Assembly (NCBI GenBank): GCA_947036815.1
Contig: CAMQRS010000002.1
Span: 1-64,000, forward strand
Direction of reading: 5' to 3'
From: an uncultured Erysipelotrichaceae bacterium
Lineage (GTDB): Bacteria; Bacillota_I; Bacilli_A; Erysipelotrichales; Erysipelotrichaceae
DNA length: 64,000 nt
A program made the translations under genes and the position numbers. This document shows, in pieces, positions 46,110 to 54,012 of this stretch. How positions within the stretch are numbered: the first letter of the stretch is position 1; every line of letters begins with the position of its first letter. The notes under the pieces are model-generated. The model had not been told where the DNA came from. It did not search any database and was given only the letters and a program-made list of their open reading frames with translations.

Positions 46110-47011
46110 CCCTCTTTCACTAATATTTCTTTCGCTACTGTCAGCAAGCTCGCCATATTTTGCAATTCACTTGGAATGACTATTTTAGTCGCTTGTCCAT
46201 TTGCTAATTTTTCATATGCTTCTAAACTTCTTAATGTTAAATATGATCTTGAAGGATCTGCTTGTTTAATCATTTCAATCCCTCTTGCTTGTGCTAAGTA
46301 TAAACGCTCATTTGCTTGCGCTTCTCCTTCAGCTTCAGCTATCATTGCTGCTTTTTTAGCATCTGCACGTAAAATAACTGCTTCTTTTTCACCTTCTGCA
46401 GTAAGGATTGAACTATGTTTTTCACCCTCTGCACGTAAAATAATCTCACGTCTTTCACGTTCAGCACGCATTTGTTTTTCCATTGCTTCTTGGATATCAC
46501 GAGGTGGAATAATATTTTTCAACTCTACTCGCCCTACTTTAATTCCCCAAGGATCAGTTGCTTCATCTAAAATAGCTCTCATTTTAGTATTAATAATATC
46601 TCTAGAAGTTAAAGTTTCATCTAACTCTAAGTCTCCGATAATATTTCTCAATGTCGTTGCCGTTAAATTTTCAATTGCTGTAATCGGCCCTACTACACCA
46701 TACGTGTATAGTTTAGGATCTGTAATTTGAAAATATACTACTGTATCAATTTGCATTGTAACGTTATCTTTCGTGATTACTGGTTGTGGTTCAAAATCTT
46801 TTACCACTTCTTTCAACGTAACTTTATTAGATACTCTATCAATAAACGGAATTAAAACATGCACTCCCGTTGTCCATGTCGCATGGTATGCTCCTAAGCG
46901 TTCAACTACATACGATTGAGCTTGTGGAACAATTCTTACAACATAAGCAATAATCCCACCTAAAATAAGAATTGAAAATATAATTGAAATAATTCCTATC
47001 ACTGTTTCCAT
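46100..47011 (-). CDS. SPFH/band-7 membrane protein (QmcA/stomatin-like)
   Basis: 303 aa. An N-terminal membrane segment (about 5-25), then a band-7 domain with VPQAQSYVVERLGAYHATW, GVHVLIPFIDRV and DVTVyF-like QIDTVVYFQITD, and a long helical tail rich in Ala/Glu (REIILRAEGEKHSSI and so on). The tail would give coiled coils and oligomers. Such proteins form scaffold assemblies in the membrane and pair with NfeD proteins, as here. It follows nfeD by 12 bp. Exact client unknown. Confidence 0.9.
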   Translation of the reverse strand: METVIGIISIIFSILILGGIIAYVVRIVPQAQSYVVERLGAYHATWTTGVHVLIPFIDRVSNKVTLKEVVKDFEPQPVITKDNVTMQIDTVVYFQITDPKLYTYGVVGPITAIENLTATTLRNIIGDLELDETLTSRDIINTKMRAILDEATDPWGIKVGRVELKNIIPPRDIQEAMEKQMRAERERREIILRAEGEKHSSILTAEGEKEAVILRADAKKAAMIAEAEGEAQANERLYLAQARGIEMIKQADPSRSYLTLRSLEAYEKLANGQATKIVIPSELQNMASLLTVAKEILVKEGTE

Positions 47012-47023
47012 ATCAAATACCTC

Positions 47024-47446
47024 CTAGTATTTTTGTACGATTAATTTCGCACCTTCTATTGCTAACACCTTTACCTTACATCCTTCTTCAATTCTTTTTC
47101 CATCTTTTTCAACCGCACTCCATATGGTATGCGAAACAATCACTTCTCCCCATTCACTTTCAGAGATTGTTTTGGTAACCACTCCTATTTCATGAATTAC
47201 GCGATCTGCGTTTGTCGCAACTACGTTACCACGTAAATAACGTGATGCCATAGGTCTAACCATTAACATACATCCCATACTAACTACAAAAAAACTAACT
47301 ACTTGGACTACAACATTGGCTTGTAAAAATGCAAGCAATAATGCAACTAATGCACCTATCGCAAACCAAATACTAACTAACGCTGATGTCGTTACGAATT
47401 CTATTAGGATACTAACTATTATTATTCCTACCCAAAATATTAACAT
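47024..47446 (-). CDS. NfeD-family membrane protein
   Basis: 140 aa. Three or so N-terminal membrane segments (about 2-75) and a soluble C-terminal beta-barrel of the NfeD OB type (GVVTKTISESEWGEVIV, then GCKVKVLAIEGAKLIV). NfeD partners band-7 proteins, probably to organise membrane microdomains. GGAGGATTT precedes ATG 47446. It has 11 bp to the hypothetical gene upstream. Confidence 0.9.
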   Translation of the reverse strand: MLIFWVGIIIVSILIEFVTTSALVSIWFAIGALVALLLAFLQANVVVQVVSFFVVSMGCMLMVRPMASRYLRGNVVATNADRVIHEIGVVTKTISESEWGEVIVSHTIWSAVEKDGKRIEEGCKVKVLAIEGAKLIVQKY

Positions 47447-47457
47447 AAATCCTCCTT

Positions 47458-47823
47458 TCAGATTTCGTTTTGTAAGTCTAGAATCAATATATTTTCTTTA
47501 TCATCATAGGTTGCCCCATACTTACCTTTATTAATATTACTTCCTATCATTCCTTGTATATCTTTCATTATATTTTTATTACTAATTCTTCCATATCCTT
47601 TTCCAATTGAAATTTTGTGTAATTTATCTAAAGCAACTAATTGCAAATCTACATCTCTTTTTGATATTGGTTTAATTGCCACTTGTTTTTGCTTATGATT
47701 AAATCCTATCATTACCCAACGTACATCCTTGAAATAAGAGACACAAGCGCTGTTTAAAGTAATGTTCGTTTCATACAATGTAGCTTGTAAAGTAAACACA
47801 TTTCCTGAAGTCCATTCAAACAT
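47458..47823 (-). CDS. unrecognised 121-aa soluble protein heading the nfeD operon
   Basis: I do not recognise this family. 121 aa, no signal peptide or membrane segment, mixed alpha/beta pattern. Visible elements are VRWVMIGFNHKQKQVAIKPI, GKGYGRISNKNIMKDI and an acidic end KENILILDLQNEI. It is the first gene of an operon with nfeD and the band-7 gene (11 and 12 bp gaps), with a good promoter and GGAGGTGT before ATG 47823. The neighbours suggest a membrane-scaffold connection, but this is inference from position only. Confidence 0.7.
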   Translation of the reverse strand: MFEWTSGNVFTLQATLYETNITLNSACVSYFKDVRWVMIGFNHKQKQVAIKPISKRDVDLQLVALDKLHKISIGKGYGRISNKNIMKDIQGMIGSNINKGKYGATYDDKENILILDLQNEI

Positions 47824-47841
47824 ATTAACACCTCCTACTTA

Positions 47842-47870
47842 ATTATATTATTATTCTTATTTTTTTGCAA
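47842..47870 (-). promoter_or_regulatory. promoter of the hypothetical-nfeD-band-7 operon
   Basis: -35 TTGCAA (47870-47865), 17-bp spacer, perfect -10 TATAAT (47847-47842). Confidence 0.75.
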
Positions 47871-47877
47871 TAGATAT

Positions 47878-47902
47878 TAAAAAAAATGTCGTTTTAGCGA
47901 CA
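47878..47902 (-). terminator. intrinsic terminator after ffh
   Basis: TGTCG/CGACA stem (47898-47902 with 47887-47891) with a T run of eight on the minus strand, just past the ffh stop. Confidence 0.8.
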
Positions 47903-47903
47903 C

Positions 47904-49298
47904 TTATCTTCTTTTTTTAAGTTTTGATACAAATTTACTAGGAGCTCTCTGTGGTGTACCACCCATATTAGGCATACCCATCATTCCTCCACCTTTTTGC
48001 ATTTTACTCATTTGTTTCATCATTTGTTTTGTTTTTTCAAATTGATTCACTAATTTATTAATATCACTTACTTTAGTTCCTGATCCACTAGCAATTCTAT
48101 TTTTACGGCTAGCTCTAAGAATCGAAGGATCTTCTCTTTCAGCGATAGTCATACTTAATATAATTGCTTCTGAGCGTTTCATACTTTGATCGGCTTCTGA
48201 ATCATTGATTTTACCAGCCATTTCTCCCATCCCTGGAAGGTGTTTCATCATTTTAGAAATAGAACCCATTTTTTTTACTTGTTGTAATTGAACTAACATA
48301 TCTTCTAATGTGAAATTTCCATCTAACATACGTTTACTACTACGTTCTGCTGCTTCAACATCCATTTTATCTTGTGCTTGTTCAATCAAGGTCATGATAT
48401 CACCCATGCCTAGAATACGTTCAGCCATACGATCTGGATAGAAAATATCTAAATCTTCAATTTTCTCTCCTAAACCTGTAAATTTAACTGGTACTTGCGT
48501 AATTGCACGAACCGATAAAATTCCTCCACCTCTAGAATCTCCATCTAACTTGTTTAATACTAAACCCGTTACATTTAATAATTCATGGAAGCTACTTGCT
48601 ACATTCACAATATCTTGTCCAGTCATTGCATCTACAGTTAATAAGATTTCATTCGGTTGAATTGCATCTTTAATATCTTTTAACTCATTCATCAATACTT
48701 CATCAATATGTAAACGACCAGCAGTATCAAACAATACTGTATCATAACCGTTTGCAGCTGCATGAATCATTGCTTCTTTTGCAGTTTGTAAAGCCGAAAC
48801 TTCTATTCCTTTAGTAAATACTTCTGCTCCAATTTGTTTTGCTAGTACTTGTAATTGTTCAATGGCAGCCGGACGAATAATATCACAGGCAACCAATAAT
48901 ACTTTACGTTCTTTTTTCTTTTGTAGAATGTTCGCAATCTTAGCAGATGCTGTAGTTTTCCCGGTACCTTGTAACCCTACCATCATTATCGTAGTGATTC
49001 CATCCGTAGCAAAATCTAAACCAGCTTCATTTCCGCCAAGTAACTCTACTAATTCATCTCTTACAATTTTAACAACCATTTGACTTGGATCTAGAGCTTG
49101 CATTACCTCTACACCCATTGCTTTTTCTTTTACTTTATCTATAAAGTCTTTTACTACTTTATAGTTAACATCTGCTTCTAATAGAGACATGCGTACTTCG
49201 CGCAGCATTTCATCCATATTTTTCTCTGATAATTTTCCCTTACCAGATATATTTTTCATCGCTATACTTAAGCGGTTTGTTAGTGATTCTAAAGCCAT
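47904..49298 (-). CDS. ffh: signal recognition particle protein Ffh
   Basis: 464 aa. N domain, GTPase G domain with GLQGTGKTTASAKIAN, DTAGRLHIDEVLM and LNKLDGDSRGGG, and the methionine-rich M domain that binds signal peptides and SRP RNA (about residues 300-460, with MKQMSKMQKGGGMMGMP). ATG 49298 is preferred over GTG 49307 because AAGGGG is 8 bases in front. It stands alone instead of after ylxM; its FtsY partner is at 29683-30651. Confidence 0.97.
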   Translation of the reverse strand: MALESLTNRLSIAMKNISGKGKLSEKNMDEMLREVRMSLLEADVNYKVVKDFIDKVKEKAMGVEVMQALDPSQMVVKIVRDELVELLGGNEAGLDFATDGITTIMMVGLQGTGKTTASAKIANILQKKKERKVLLVACDIIRPAAIEQLQVLAKQIGAEVFTKGIEVSALQTAKEAMIHAAANGYDTVLFDTAGRLHIDEVLMNELKDIKDAIQPNEILLTVDAMTGQDIVNVASSFHELLNVTGLVLNKLDGDSRGGGILSVRAITQVPVKFTGLGEKIEDLDIFYPDRMAERILGMGDIMTLIEQAQDKMDVEAAERSSKRMLDGNFTLEDMLVQLQQVKKMGSISKMMKHLPGMGEMAGKINDSEADQSMKRSEAIILSMTIAEREDPSILRASRKNRIASGSGTKVSDINKLVNQFEKTKQMMKQMSKMQKGGGMMGMPNMGGTPQRAPSKFVSKLKKRR

Positions 49299-49336
49299 AT
49301 TTGACACCCCTTCATTCTACATTCGTTATGCTATAA

Positions 49337-49364
49337 ATTATACCATACTCGTATAAGTTTTCAA
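49337..49364 (-). promoter_or_regulatory. promoter of ffh with extended -10
   Basis: -35 TTGAAA (49364-49359), 16-bp spacer, TATAAT (49342-49337) preceded by TGG. It lies just beyond the stop codon of the DUF815 gene. Confidence 0.8.
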
Positions 49365-49365
49365 T

Positions 49366-50556
49366 CTAAATCCCATTTTTTAATAAATCTATAAACTGTT
49401 TTGCACTCCTCGGACTTCTTCCGTAGTGTAGAATTGCATAAGCCTCTGCTTTTTTGTGTAAAACATCTGCGGATAATGTAATTCCATGTTGTTTTGCCAT
49501 CTCATCAACAATTGCGATATACTCTTTTTTATCTGGCGTACTAAATGTAATAGTCAATCCAAAACGGCTTGATAAACTCAGTGTTTCTTGCAATGTATCT
49601 CGTAAATGAATTTCATCACCAATTCTAGATTGATGATCTTCTTTTACTAAATGGCGGCGATTACTCGTCGCATAAATACATATATTATTAGAAATAGCAC
49701 TCGTGCTTCCTTCCAATATTGATTTTAAGGTTGAAAAATTTTCGTCGTTTCCTTGAAAACTTAAATCATCAACAAACAGAATAAATTTAAGTGGATTACT
49801 AGTTAATTGTTCAATTATTCTAGGAATTAGATATAACTGATTTTTTTTCACTTCTATTAAGCGCAACCCATCTTTTGCATAGGCATTCACAACTGCTTTT
49901 ATTGTGCTCGACTTCCCAGTACCTGCATCCCCATACAATAAAATATTACTCGCTTTATTTCCGTTTAATAATGCTAGTGTATTCTGAATTACCAAGTTTC
50001 TTTCTCTATTATATTCATGAAATTCACTTAACTGTTGTGGATCTGGATGTTGGACCGGCGAAATTTTTGAATCTTGCAAAATAAACATATGATAGTTTGC
50101 ATAAATCCCAATTCCACACGTATGAATCCGTTTCATTCGTTGCGTGTATTCCACTGCAAAATCATACGTCGTTGTTTCCCAATTCGCTAACATACTAGAA
50201 TCACTCACACAATCATAAAAATCAGTAGGTTTTAAACAAGAAATATCCTCTAGAATCTTTAATTCTCTATCTAACTCATTGCTTAAAATGATACTAGATG
50301 TCCCTTCTAACACACAACGTTTCACATACACATTCTCACTATCTAATACCGCATTTAAAATACAATCACTTAGATTTTCACTGATTCCATATAAAGTGGA
50401 TACGAATTTCGCATATGCTTCAACGAAAAGCAACTCATCATTTTCTTGACTTTTATCTAATAAATATTGTACTGTTAAGAATAATGGTTGTGTATGCAAG
50501 GTTTGAAATATACTTAAACTCTTTAGTTTTAGGTTCCTATTATTCAATGTATTCAT
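49366..50556 (-). CDS. DUF815-family AAA+ ATPase
   Basis: 396 aa. N-terminal helical region of unknown role; from about residue 200 an AAA+ core with LYGDAGTGKSSTIKAV (Walker A), FILFVDDLSF (Walker B), ATSNRRHLVKE and RFGLTITFSTPDKKEY. This is DUF815, a family of MoxR-like ATPases with no established function. AAAGGAAG precedes ATG 50556. It is divergent from the threonine dehydratase gene; no terminator was seen after it. Confidence 0.88.
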   Translation of the reverse strand: MNTLNNRNLKLKSLSIFQTLHTQPLFLTVQYLLDKSQENDELLFVEAYAKFVSTLYGISENLSDCILNAVLDSENVYVKRCVLEGTSSIILSNELDRELKILEDISCLKPTDFYDCVSDSSMLANWETTTYDFAVEYTQRMKRIHTCGIGIYANYHMFILQDSKISPVQHPDPQQLSEFHEYNRERNLVIQNTLALLNGNKASNILLYGDAGTGKSSTIKAVVNAYAKDGLRLIEVKKNQLYLIPRIIEQLTSNPLKFILFVDDLSFQGNDENFSTLKSILEGSTSAISNNICIYATSNRRHLVKEDHQSRIGDEIHLRDTLQETLSLSSRFGLTITFSTPDKKEYIAIVDEMAKQHGITLSADVLHKKAEAYAILHYGRSPRSAKQFIDLLKNGI

Positions 50557-50624
50557 TTAATTCACTTCCTTTACTGAATAGTATACACTATCTTATTCAA
50601 ACATTAAACAGGGGGAAGTTTATT

Positions 50625-51824
50625 ATGGTCAAACTAGATAACATATATCACGCAGCACACGTATTACAGGATGTCGTAAGGAAGACTGATTTAATTCATG
50701 CCATCTCGATTAGCAAAAGAAATAACGTATACTTGAAAACTGAAAATTTACAGTTGACTGGTAGTTTTAAAGTGCGTGGAGCATATTATAAAATATCTCA
50801 ATTAAGTGATGCAGAAAAAACCAATGGAATCATCGCTTGTAGCGCTGGTAATCATGCACAAGGAGTTGCTTTAGCTTCTATGCATAATAATATAGATTGC
50901 TTAATTACAATGCCTGATATTGCTCCTATTTCTAAAGTAGAAGCAACGAAGAGCTATGGAGCACAAGTATGTTTAGTATCAAACAGTTATGATGATGCTT
51001 ACAACAAAGCAAAAGAAATTCAAAAGTCACAAGGAAGAACTTTTATTCATCCATTCGATGACGAAGAAGTGATTGCTGGTCAAGGGACTATCGGATTGGA
51101 AATTATTGAACAATTAGAAGAAGTAGATGTGATTGTTTGCCCAATTGGTGGTGGTGGATTAATCAGTGGTGTTGCAATTGCTGTTAAATCTTTACATCCT
51201 AACTGTAAAATCATTGGAGTACAAGCCGAAGGTGCTTGCAGTATGTATGATTCAATCCACAAAGGGAACATTATTGAATTAGAACATGTAAATACATTCG
51301 CTGATGGAATTGCTGTTAAACAACCTGGAATGAATACATACGACATCATTTCTAACTACGTAGATGAAATTGTAACTGTATCTGATGATGAAATAGCTGC
51401 TGCCATATTATCATTAATGGAAAAACATAAATTAGTAACTGAAGGGGCTGGAGCAGTTAGTGTGGCCGCTGTCATGTTCGATAAAATTAAAGAACAAAAT
51501 AAAAATATTGTATGTATCCTGAGTGGTGGAAACATCGACGTTAACATTTTAAACCGTGTAATTACTCGTGGACTTATCATGGGTGGTAGAAGAAGCAATA
51601 TCACAATTGCACTTGATGATAAGCCTGGACAATTAACTGGCGTAAGTGATATCATCTCGAGTTGTGGTGGTAATGTAATTGGCGTACAATACGACAACGC
51701 TGATCCTAACATGAAGATTAACTCTTGTTTCCTTAAAATTGATATGGAAACTAAAAATGCTGATCAAATAGAATTAATCCATACTACATTAAAAGAAAAA
51801 GGATTTCACATTAAACATACATAA
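50625..51824 (+). CDS. ilvA: threonine dehydratase with C-terminal ACT domain
   Basis: 399 aa. PLP enzyme with the lysine in TGSFKVRGAYYK, CSAGNHAQGVA, PIGGGGLISGVA, and SGGNIDVNIL. A C-terminal ACT domain (about residues 325-399, NITIALDDKPGQLTGVSDII) is present. It converts threonine to 2-oxobutanoate; this short one-ACT form is found both in catabolic and in isoleucine-pathway roles and no ilv genes are near, so the physiological role is open. The start is ATG 50625 with GGGGGAAG in front. One of two plus-strand genes, with its own terminator. Confidence 0.9.
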   Translation: MVKLDNIYHAAHVLQDVVRKTDLIHAISISKRNNVYLKTENLQLTGSFKVRGAYYKISQLSDAEKTNGIIACSAGNHAQGVALASMHNNIDCLITMPDIAPISKVEATKSYGAQVCLVSNSYDDAYNKAKEIQKSQGRTFIHPFDDEEVIAGQGTIGLEIIEQLEEVDVIVCPIGGGGLISGVAIAVKSLHPNCKIIGVQAEGACSMYDSIHKGNIIELEHVNTFADGIAVKQPGMNTYDIISNYVDEIVTVSDDEIAAAILSLMEKHKLVTEGAGAVSVAAVMFDKIKEQNKNIVCILSGGNIDVNILNRVITRGLIMGGRRSNITIALDDKPGQLTGVSDIISSCGGNVIGVQYDNADPNMKINSCFLKIDMETKNADQIELIHTTLKEKGFHIKHT

Positions 51825-51855
51825 AAAAGGAACTCATAAGAGTTCCCTTTTTTTT
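51824..51855. terminator. bidirectional terminator between ilvA and the PspC gene
   Basis: GGAACTC/GAGTTCC stem (51829-51835 with 51840-51846) with a 4-nt loop, A run on the left and T run on the right. It serves both convergent genes and touches both stop codons. Confidence 0.9.
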
Positions 51856-52039
51856 AATACATTGGATTTTCTGGAATAATGAAGATACACAGGATATAGA
51901 CACCTATTCCTGGACCCCAAAATCCAAAAGCCGCAAATATTAAGCGAATGATTGTTGGATCTATGTTCAGGTGTTCAGACAACCCACCACATACTCCACA
52001 TAACATTTTTTCATTTCTTGAACGATATAATTTTTTCAT
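51854..52039 (-). CDS. PspC-domain membrane peptide
   Basis: 61 aa. KKLYRSRNEKMLCGVCGGLSE then one or two hydrophobic stretches (IIRLIFAAFGFW and GVYILCIFIIPE), the standard PspC domain. PspC proteins respond to envelope stress; this is the minimal stand-alone kind. AAAGGAG precedes ATG 52039. It has its own promoter, whose -35 touches the end of the ABC gene. Confidence 0.9.
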   Translation of the reverse strand: MKKLYRSRNEKMLCGVCGGLSEHLNIDPTIIRLIFAAFGFWGPGIGVYILCIFIIPENPMY

Positions 52040-52063
52040 AATAAACTCCTTTAATACTACTTA

Positions 52064-52092
52064 ATTATAAAGGTTATTCAAAAATATATCAA
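52064..52092 (-). promoter_or_regulatory. promoter of the PspC gene
   Basis: -35 TTGATA (52092-52087), 17-bp spacer, perfect -10 TATAAT (52069-52064). Confidence 0.75.
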
Positions 52093-54012
52093 CTAAACTT
52101 CTAAATCAAATTGTGAGTTATACAATGATTCATAAAATCCTTTTTTCTCTAATAAATCTTCATGGTTTCCAATCTCTACTATGTCTCCTTCATTTAACAC
52201 AATAATTAAATCTGCATTTTTTATTGTAGATAAACGATGTGCAATTACAAAACTAGTTCTTCCTTGCATTAACGCATCCATTCCTTTTTGAATTAATACC
52301 TCAGTACGAGTATCAATATTACTTGTTGCTTCATCCAAAATCAATACTTTTGGATTTGCTAAAAAGGCACGAGCGATAGTCAACAACTGTTTTTGTCCAG
52401 CAGATATATTACTAGAGTCTTCATTTAAAATGGTTTCATATCCTGCTTCTAGTGTTCTAACAAAGTGGTCAACATGAGCTACTTTAGCTGCTTCCAGTAC
52501 TTCTTCCTCAGTGGCATCTAATTTTGAATACCTTAAGTTTTCCATAATCGAACCACTAAATAAACTTGTTTCTTGTAACACCATTCCAAACAATCCTCTT
52601 AATTCTTTACGAGTGTAATGCTTAATGTTTTTATTTCCTATATAAATAGCACCACCATTTAATTCATAGAAACGCATCAACAACTTCATAATCGTTGTTT
52701 TCCCCGCTCCAGTAGGTCCTACTATCGCAATTTTTTGTCCATCTTTTACATGCATTGAAAAATCATTAATAATGATATTATTTGAATCATATCCAAATTT
52801 AACATTTTCAAATGTGACACTACCGCTCACTAAGGCATTGCCTTTTTCATCAAATAAGTGAACAGGATTACTCTCTTCTTTCACTTCTTCTTGTTCTTCT
52901 AAAAATTCAAATACACGCTCACTAGCGGCTGCTGTACTTTGTAGCATATTCATTACTTGTGCAACTTGTGCTATCGGTTGATTAAACTGTCTTACATATT
53001 GTATGAACGCTTGAATATCACCAATCGCAATTCCTACTCCAGTAAATGTGATCCCCAATAAAACAACATCATTATGAATTGCTAAATATCCACCTACTAA
53101 ACAAACCAGTACATATCCTATATTCCCAGCAAACTGCGTTAATGGCATCATTAGTCCACTTAAGAACTGAGAACGCCATGCAGAATTCAATAATTCATCA
53201 TTGTATTCATTAAATTTTTTAACACTTGCTTCTTCTCTATTAAATGCTTTTATAATTAAATGTCCACCATACATTTCTTCAATATGTCCATTCACTAAAG
53301 CCAATGATTTTTGTTGTGCACTAAAATACTTTTGAGAGCGTTTAGTAACAATCATCACTAACGTAATTGATATAGGCATTAGTACCAATGCCACGATACA
53401 CATCATCCATGAAATACTAAACATCATATATCCAATTCCAAATATCAGAATAATATTAGATAGCATACTCGGTAGAGACTGTTGCAATGAGATACTTATC
53501 GTATCTACATCATTCGTAATTCTACTAAGTACATCTCCATGCGTAGTTTTATCATAATAACTTAATGGTAAATTATTAATTTTTTCTGCTAAGTTATTTC
53601 TTAGACGATAAGATAAATCTTGTGATACTTTTGCCATAATAAACCCTTGTACATAACTAAATACTAAACTTGCTAAATACAATCCTAACAAGGTAACCAT
53701 GATATCAAAGATTGCATCAAAATCAATCCCTGCTGAACCACTCGCTTTTCCAGTTAATCCTTCAGCTAATAAAGTTGTTGCATCCCCTAGTATTTTAGGT
53801 CCTAAGATCGTAAAACACGTACTAGCAATCGTAAATATAATTGCAACGATAATCATCCAACGATAAGCTTTAAAATAAGAAAGTAACTTTTTCATTGTTC
53901 CTTTAAAGTCTTTCGCTTTTTCTCCAGGACCTGCCTGTCCCATTCCTCGCATGGGACCTGGCCCACGCTTTTGTATCATATTTGTTTGTTGATTATTTTC
54001 AGTTTTACTCAT
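52093..54012 (-). CDS. heterodimeric ABC exporter, canonical-catalysis half
   Basis: 639 aa from ATG 54012 (the 8-bp overlap with the upstream gene and AAGGAGG before it support this start). A glycine/arginine/proline-rich N-terminus, six membrane segments, and an NBD with VGPTGAGKTTIMKLL, the altered signature ISAGQKQLL, Walker B VLILDEATSNID with the catalytic Glu, and H-loop VIAHRLST. Half of a type IV multidrug or lipid/peptide exporter, probably paired with the gene upstream. Its altered SAGQ signature would sit in the degenerate site of the pair. Substrate unknown. Confidence 0.93.
   Translation of the reverse strand: MSKTENNQQTNMIQKRGPGPMRGMGQAGPGEKAKDFKGTMKKLLSYFKAYRWMIIVAIIFTIASTCFTILGPKILGDATTLLAEGLTGKASGSAGIDFDAIFDIMVTLLGLYLASLVFSYVQGFIMAKVSQDLSYRLRNNLAEKINNLPLSYYDKTTHGDVLSRITNDVDTISISLQQSLPSMLSNIILIFGIGYMMFSISWMMCIVALVLMPISITLVMIVTKRSQKYFSAQQKSLALVNGHIEEMYGGHLIIKAFNREEASVKKFNEYNDELLNSAWRSQFLSGLMMPLTQFAGNIGYVLVCLVGGYLAIHNDVVLLGITFTGVGIAIGDIQAFIQYVRQFNQPIAQVAQVMNMLQSTAAASERVFEFLEEQEEVKEESNPVHLFDEKGNALVSGSVTFENVKFGYDSNNIIINDFSMHVKDGQKIAIVGPTGAGKTTIMKLLMRFYELNGGAIYIGNKNIKHYTRKELRGLFGMVLQETSLFSGSIMENLRYSKLDATEEEVLEAAKVAHVDHFVRTLEAGYETILNEDSSNISAGQKQLLTIARAFLANPKVLILDEATSNIDTRTEVLIQKGMDALMQGRTSFVIAHRLSTIKNADLIIVLNEGDIVEIGNHEDLLEKKGFYESLYNSQFDLEV

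Noticed and set aside
50415-50624. N-terminal extension of the threonine dehydratase
   Set aside because: The extra 70 residues overlap the divergent DUF815 gene and its ribosome-binding site; GGGGGAAG before ATG 50625 and the family N-terminus fix the shorter start.
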